Origin: Minisyncoccota bacterium
GTDB taxonomy: Bacteria; Patescibacteriota; Minisyncoccia; Minisyncoccales; GCA-002788555
Length of the DNA: 17,331 nucleotides
Direction of reading: 5' to 3'
NCBI GenBank assembly: GCA_028697615.1
Contig: JAQVET010000006.1
Location: 1 to 17,331 of the forward strand
Position 1 is the stretch's first letter, and every line of letters begins with the position of its first letter. The notes under the pieces are model-generated. The model did not search any database, was not told the origin of the DNA, and saw only the letters and a program-made list of their open reading frames with translations. The translations under genes were made by a program, and so were the position numbers. Shown piece after piece: positions 13,543 to 17,331 of this stretch.

Positions 13543-14940
13543 ATGAAACGAACACTTATTAAAGATTCTTTTTCAAAAATTAATAAAAAAATAAAAATCT
13601 GTGGCTTTGTTGAAAAAATAAGAAATCATGGCGGCCTTATTTTTTTTAATGTTAGAGATGGTAGTGGAAGGTTGCAGGTAGTTGTTTCCAAGTCAAAAAA
13701 GGTAATTTATAATACTGTAAAAACACTCACAGAAGAATCAACGATTGAAGTTATAGGTATAGTACAAAAAAGACCCACGGGTACCCAAGATAAAGATACG
13801 GCATTTGGTGATTTAGAAGTTTCACCTATAAAAATTAAGCTTTTTTCAAAAGCACGACCGCTACCTTTTGATTTTAGAGAAAGAGAGAAAGTCAAAGAAG
13901 AGGTACGTTTAAAATATCGCTATCTTGAGTTTAGAGATAAAGGTTTTCAAGAAAATTTTTGGCAGAGGCAAATGGTTATTTCCTTTTTTAGAAATTTTCT
14001 TGGAAAAAGAGGATTTTTAGAAATAGAAACACCAATTCTTTCAAAATCCACTCCAGAAGGAGCGCGTGATTTTTTAGTACCATCTCGCTTGCACCCTGGA
14101 AAATTTTATGCTCTTCCACAATCACCTCAGCAATATAAGCAAATTTTAATGGTAGGAGGTGTTGAAAGGTATTTTCAGATTGTTCGTTGTTTTCGAGATG
14201 AAGATCCAAGGGCTGATCGCCAAGCAGAATTTACTCAACTTGATATTGAGATGGCATTTATCAGTCAAGAGGAAATTTTAAATTTGGTTGAAGAGATGTA
14301 TATTAAATTGGTAAAAAAACTTTTCCCATCAAAAAAAATAACTCAAATTCCATTTCCAAGATTAGATGCCAGAGAAACAATTAAAAAATATAAAACCGAT
14401 AAACCAGATTTAAGAAAAAATAAAAAAGATCCTGACGAACTTGCTTTTGCGTTTTTGGTAGATTTTCCAATGTTTGAATGGAAAAAAGAAGAAAAGCGGT
14501 GGGATGCTATTCACCATCCATTTACAAGACCCCAAACAGAAGATATCAAAGAAATTAAGGCCCATCCAGAAAATATCTTGGCATATCAGTATGATTTTGT
14601 TTTAAATGGATATGAAGTTGGAGGGGGAAGTTTAAGATCTTATAAGCCAGAGATTTTAGAGGCGGTTTTTGAGGTAATGGGGAATTCTAAAGAAGTGATA
14701 CGAAAACAATTTGGTCATTTGCTTGAAGCATTTGAATATGGTGTACCTCCTCACGGGGGAATTGCTCCGGGTATCGATAGATTTTTGATGATAGTTTTAA
14801 ATCAAAATAGTATTCGTGATGTTATTGCTTTTCCAAAAACCGGTGATGGTAGAGATTTAATGATGGATGCCCCAAGTGAGGTGAGCAAAGATCAACTTCA
14901 GGAGTTAAAAATAAAAATTAATAAAATAAAATCAAAATAA
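13543..14940 (+). CDS. aspS: aspartyl-tRNA synthetase, bacterial type lacking the GAD domain
   Basis: Charges tRNA-Asp with aspartate and ATP (class II, cytoplasm). An OB anticodon-binding fold spans about 15-105. Class II motif 1 lies near 150-175 (FLGKRGFLEIETPILSKSTP), motif 2 near 209-236 (VRCFRDEDPRADRQAEFTQLDIEM), and motif 3 is GIAPGIDRF at 406-414. The bacterial-specific VDFPMFEW (306-313) and HHPFTRP (324-330) are present. At 465 residues it is about 125 shorter than the usual 590, because YKTDKPDLR (283-291) runs almost directly into AFLVDFPMFEW, precisely where bacterial enzymes carry the GAD insertion. H29 with G30 (RNHGGLIF) is the pattern of non-discriminating bacterial enzymes, which also charge tRNA-Asn. 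No SD precedes the ATG. Confidence 0.95.
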   Translation: MKRTLIKDSFSKINKKIKICGFVEKIRNHGGLIFFNVRDGSGRLQVVVSKSKKVIYNTVKTLTEESTIEVIGIVQKRPTGTQDKDTAFGDLEVSPIKIKLFSKARPLPFDFREREKVKEEVRLKYRYLEFRDKGFQENFWQRQMVISFFRNFLGKRGFLEIETPILSKSTPEGARDFLVPSRLHPGKFYALPQSPQQYKQILMVGGVERYFQIVRCFRDEDPRADRQAEFTQLDIEMAFISQEEILNLVEEMYIKLVKKLFPSKKITQIPFPRLDARETIKKYKTDKPDLRKNKKDPDELAFAFLVDFPMFEWKKEEKRWDAIHHPFTRPQTEDIKEIKAHPENILAYQYDFVLNGYEVGGGSLRSYKPEILEAVFEVMGNSKEVIRKQFGHLLEAFEYGVPPHGGIAPGIDRFLMIVLNQNSIRDVIAFPKTGDGRDLMMDAPSEVSKDQLQELKIKINKIKSK

Positions 14941-14967
14941 TCAAATAATTTTTTAAAAATCTATTTT

Positions 14968-15957
14968 ATGAGATCATTAAAATATGCTGGTATTTTTTTA
15001 ATAGGAGTGGCTATCGTTGTTTTATTTTTATTTATTTTTTTTAATAAACCTTTTGAATACCAGGTTTTAAATAAAGATGCAAAATTTCTTAAAGAAGAGG
15101 GAGGTGGAGAAATTTTTTTCTCAAAAGAGAATATCTTATTTGATAGTCCTTATTTTATTCAGACTACGAAGCCAGATTTTTTCCCTATTCGTAACTGGTC
15201 TGTTTCAGAACCAGATTTAAAAGAAAAAGCAGGAATAGCAATTCTTTTTTCTAATAATCGACAAAAAAAAATACTTTATCAAAAAAATATTGAAAAAAAA
15301 CTTCCTATTGCTTCACTCACAAAATTAGTTACTGCCATGGTTGCTTTAGATATATACAATAAAGACGACATCATTGAGATTTCTAAAAATGCTGTTTTAA
15401 CTGAGGGCACAGCTGGTGATTTAAAAGTAAATGAAAAGATAAAATTTAACGACCTTTTGAATTTGCTTCTTGTAGCTTCTTCTAATGATGCAGCTACTGC
15501 TTTGGCAGAAAAGATAGGTGAGGATAATTTTGTTAATTTAATGAATGAAAAAGTCTTAATAATTGGAGCTGAAAATACACATTTTTGTAATGTTCATGGT
15601 CTTTCTGATTGCAATTCTCAATATTCAACTTCTCAAGATCTAGCAGATATATCTTATTTTATCTTTCAAAATTATCCTGAAATTATTGATATCATTTCTC
15701 GTAAAGAGGTTAGATTTATTTCTTTAAGTGGATATGAGCATTTTGAATTAAATACTAATAAACTTTTAGGAGAAGAAAATATCCTCGGGGGTAAAACAGG
15801 ATTTACCAAAGAAGCAGGTGATTGTATATTACTTTTTTTAAAGCCACCAGAAAATTTAAAAGATATTTTAGTTATCCTGCTTTTGGGAACAGATGATAGA
15901 ACTTTAAGGGCAAGAGAGTTTATCGATTGGTTAAAAATTGCTTATTTATGGAAATAA
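14968..15957 (+). CDS. D-alanyl-D-alanine carboxypeptidase (peptidase S11, DacA-like)
   Basis: Removes the terminal D-Ala from peptidoglycan pentapeptides outside the membrane. A membrane anchor spans about 7-26 with basic residues before it; it could be an uncleaved anchor, since no clear signal peptidase site follows. The three penicillin-binding motifs are present: S116-L-T-K119 in PIASLTKLVTAM, S171-S-N173 in VASSNDAATALAE, and K276-T-G278 in GGKTGFTKEAGDC. At 329 residues it lacks the C-terminal beta domain and amphipathic anchor of E. coli PBP5, so the N-terminal span probably replaces them. It starts 27 bases after aspS and ends 15 bases before mraY, in one transcription unit with cell-wall synthesis. 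Confidence 0.88.
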   Translation: MRSLKYAGIFLIGVAIVVLFLFIFFNKPFEYQVLNKDAKFLKEEGGGEIFFSKENILFDSPYFIQTTKPDFFPIRNWSVSEPDLKEKAGIAILFSNNRQKKILYQKNIEKKLPIASLTKLVTAMVALDIYNKDDIIEISKNAVLTEGTAGDLKVNEKIKFNDLLNLLLVASSNDAATALAEKIGEDNFVNLMNEKVLIIGAENTHFCNVHGLSDCNSQYSTSQDLADISYFIFQNYPEIIDIISRKEVRFISLSGYEHFELNTNKLLGEENILGGKTGFTKEAGDCILLFLKPPENLKDILVILLLGTDDRTLRAREFIDWLKIAYLWK

Positions 15958-15972
15958 TTATTTTTAATTTTT

Positions 15973-17037
15973 ATGGAAGATATAGTTATTAGCGTAATTA
16001 AAATTTTATCATTAGGGGCGATTGCCAGTGTAATTTCTGTTTTATTAACCCCTTTTTTAACTAATATTTTATATAAACACAAACTTTGGCGAAAGGAGGT
16101 AAGAAAAAAAACAATAGATGGCAAAGAGGCAGTATATTTTAATAAATTTAACAGTGAAAGAGAAGTTTCTGTGCCTCGGTTTGGCGGTATTTTAATTTGG
16201 CTCGTAGCACTTTTGGTTGCTTTAATTTTTTTCTTTCTTGCTAATATTTTTCCTGATATTTATTTATTTCAAAAATTTAATTTTCTTTCTCGTTCTCAGA
16301 CATGGCTTCCATTTTTTGCTCTAACAGCGGCAGGCATTTTAGGATTTTTAGATGATTTTTTACAAGTAAAAGGCAAGGGAAAATATATTGCTGGAGGTTT
16401 AACTTTTTTGCAAAGATTTTTAATCGTTTTATTAATTGGGCTTATTGGTGGGTGGTGGTTTTTTGCAAAACTTGATATTCAAACGATTCATATACCAGGA
16501 AATGGTGATTTTTATTTGGGAATGTGGTATATTCTTCTTTTTATTATTGTTACATTAGCTTGTTGGTCTGGAGGTGTTATCGATGGCATCGATGGTTTGG
16601 CGGGAGGAGTTTTTGCTGTGATTTTTGGCGCTTTCTCAATAATTGCTTTTTTTAATAATCAAATTGATATAGCCGCTTTTTGTTCTGTAATTGCAGGAAC
16701 CACTCTTTCTTTTTTGTGGTTTAATATTCCTCCAGCACGTTTTTATATGGGAGAGACGGGTTCTTTGGCATTAACAGTTACTTTGGCTGTTGTTGCTTTT
16801 TTGACAGATTCTGTCTTGGTCTTGCCTATTATTGCAGCGCCTTTAGTTGTTGAGGCTGGTTCTGTTATAATACAACTTATTTCTAAAAAATTTTTTAAAA
16901 AAAAGATATTTTTAGCATCGCCTCTTCATTATCATTTAGAAGCAAAAGGTTGGGAAAGAGAGAAAATCACGATGAGATTTTGGATATTTAGTGTAGTTTT
17001 AGCGATTATAGGAATAACAATAAGATTACTTGGTTAA
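15973..17037 (+). CDS. mraY: phospho-N-acetylmuramoyl-pentapeptide transferase (MraY-like)
   Basis: An integral membrane enzyme that transfers phospho-MurNAc-pentapeptide from UDP to undecaprenyl phosphate, making lipid I. The 354 residues form about ten hydrophobic spans. Motifs: GILGFLDDFLQVKGKG at 121-136 (D127, D128), GGVIDGIDGLAGG at 200-212 (D204, D207), PARFYMGETGSLAL at 254-267, SPLHYHLEAKGWER at 317-329. Two family-conserved positions differ: the essential Asp of FMGDxGS is E261, and the HHH triad is H319-Y320-H321. The loop sequence and C-terminal RFWIFSVVLAIIGI still favour MraY over WecA/TagO. It starts 15 bases after the carboxypeptidase; the next gene begins three bases after its stop. 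Confidence 0.85.
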   Translation: MEDIVISVIKILSLGAIASVISVLLTPFLTNILYKHKLWRKEVRKKTIDGKEAVYFNKFNSEREVSVPRFGGILIWLVALLVALIFFFLANIFPDIYLFQKFNFLSRSQTWLPFFALTAAGILGFLDDFLQVKGKGKYIAGGLTFLQRFLIVLLIGLIGGWWFFAKLDIQTIHIPGNGDFYLGMWYILLFIIVTLACWSGGVIDGIDGLAGGVFAVIFGAFSIIAFFNNQIDIAAFCSVIAGTTLSFLWFNIPPARFYMGETGSLALTVTLAVVAFLTDSVLVLPIIAAPLVVEAGSVIIQLISKKFFKKKIFLASPLHYHLEAKGWEREKITMRFWIFSVVLAIIGITIRLLG

Positions 17038-17040
17038 TAT

Positions 17041-17331
17041 ATGAAACTTGAAAATTTTATAAACGTTGAGTGGCTTATTTTATTAATTGTTATTATTTTT
17101 GCAGGGAGTGTTGTTTTTTTAAATCTTCCCTTACAAGAAGAAAATACTTCTTCTATTTCAAATATACATACACAGACACAACTTGGTTCTCCAAAAGTAG
17201 AAACAGATAATTTAACTAAAGTTTCAGAAGAACCCATTCAAAAAGAAGAAAAAAAAGAAAGTTTACCAGGGCCCCTTGAGGTTAAAGAAAATAATGTTTT
17301 AGTTGAAAATTTACTCTCCAGTAAAATTATT
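17041..17331 (+). CDS. membrane-anchored extracytoplasmic protein, cut by the window end
   Basis: The open frame runs 97 codons to the window edge with no stop. It starts MKLENFINVEWL, has one hydrophobic span at about 10-28, then a Ser/Thr/Glu/Lys-rich linker (32-75) that would lie outside the membrane, then the beginning of a domain around LPGPLEVKENNVLVENLLSS. A linker followed by GPL and a helix with LL-S-x-x-I is reminiscent of membrane-anchored CAP/SCP domain proteins of Patescibacteria, but the diagnostic part is off the window, so this is only a suggestion. It follows mraY after three bases and is probably in the same unit. Confidence 0.6.
   Translation, partial: MKLENFINVEWLILLIVIIFAGSVVFLNLPLQEENTSSISNIHTQTQLGSPKVETDNLTKVSEEPIQKEEKKESLPGPLEVKENNVLVENLLSSKII

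Noticed and set aside
1..17331. tRNA genes, rRNA, CRISPR arrays, IS elements, alternative TGA code
   Set aside because: Read through on both strands by eye; no cloverleaf, repeat-spacer pattern or transposase seen, and full-length genes contain no in-frame TGA.

Overview
The window is AT-rich (about 30% G+C by eye), densely packed, and every gene lies on the + strand. It looks like a chromosomal segment of a small-genome bacterium, most likely of the Candidate Phyla Radiation (Patescibacteria). The reasons are compact proteins, near-absence of Shine-Dalgarno (SD) sequences, an aspartyl-tRNA synthetase that is bacterial in type but has lost its GAD insertion domain, a divergent MraY with a GETGS motif, and several small lysine-rich or single-span membrane proteins. 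The standard bacterial code fits, because TGA occurs only as a stop. The phylum is an inference; no rRNA or ribosomal protein gene is present to confirm it.

Layout. 85-2311: a small basic protein, galactokinase, and an ATP-cone plus PD-(D/E)xK nuclease-like protein. 2312-3576: an anomalous cassette. It holds a consensus promoter, a short hydrophobic leader ORF, mutually exclusive RNA hairpins ending in an intrinsic terminator, an SD-led 20-codon ORF coupled by an ATGA overlap to a GCS2-like carboxylate-amine ligase, and a second terminator. Its coding part is much richer in G+C than anything around it, and it is the only part of the window with clear SD sequences. 3575-7961: class I glutamine amidotransferase, exonuclease VII large and small subunits, and the last two MEP-pathway enzymes IspH and IspG (genes overlapping). 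7999-9153: tRNA-guanine transglycosylase. 9183-12901: a redox and sugar unit with an SDR dehydrogenase, a membrane-anchored VKOR-type thioredoxin, a ROK sugar kinase, a glutaredoxin-like protein and GAPDH, closed by an AT-rich hairpin. 12993-13379: a stand-alone single-span acidic membrane protein with its own promoter and terminator. 13482-17331: aspS, a D,D-carboxypeptidase, mraY and a membrane-anchored protein cut by the window end.

How the genes fit together. IspG and IspH make the C5 precursors of undecaprenyl phosphate, the lipid acceptor of MraY, and the carboxypeptidase trims the peptidoglycan built from lipid I/II. Together these imply a peptidoglycan wall and an MEP pathway. ROK kinase, GAPDH and galactokinase point to sugar fermentation.

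The most interesting region is 2312-2584. It has the segment 1:2, 2:3, 3:4 arrangement of a transcription attenuator, with a short ORF lying over segments 1 and 2, upstream of an apparently transferred amide-ligase gene. No tRNA, rRNA, CRISPR array or transposase was found.
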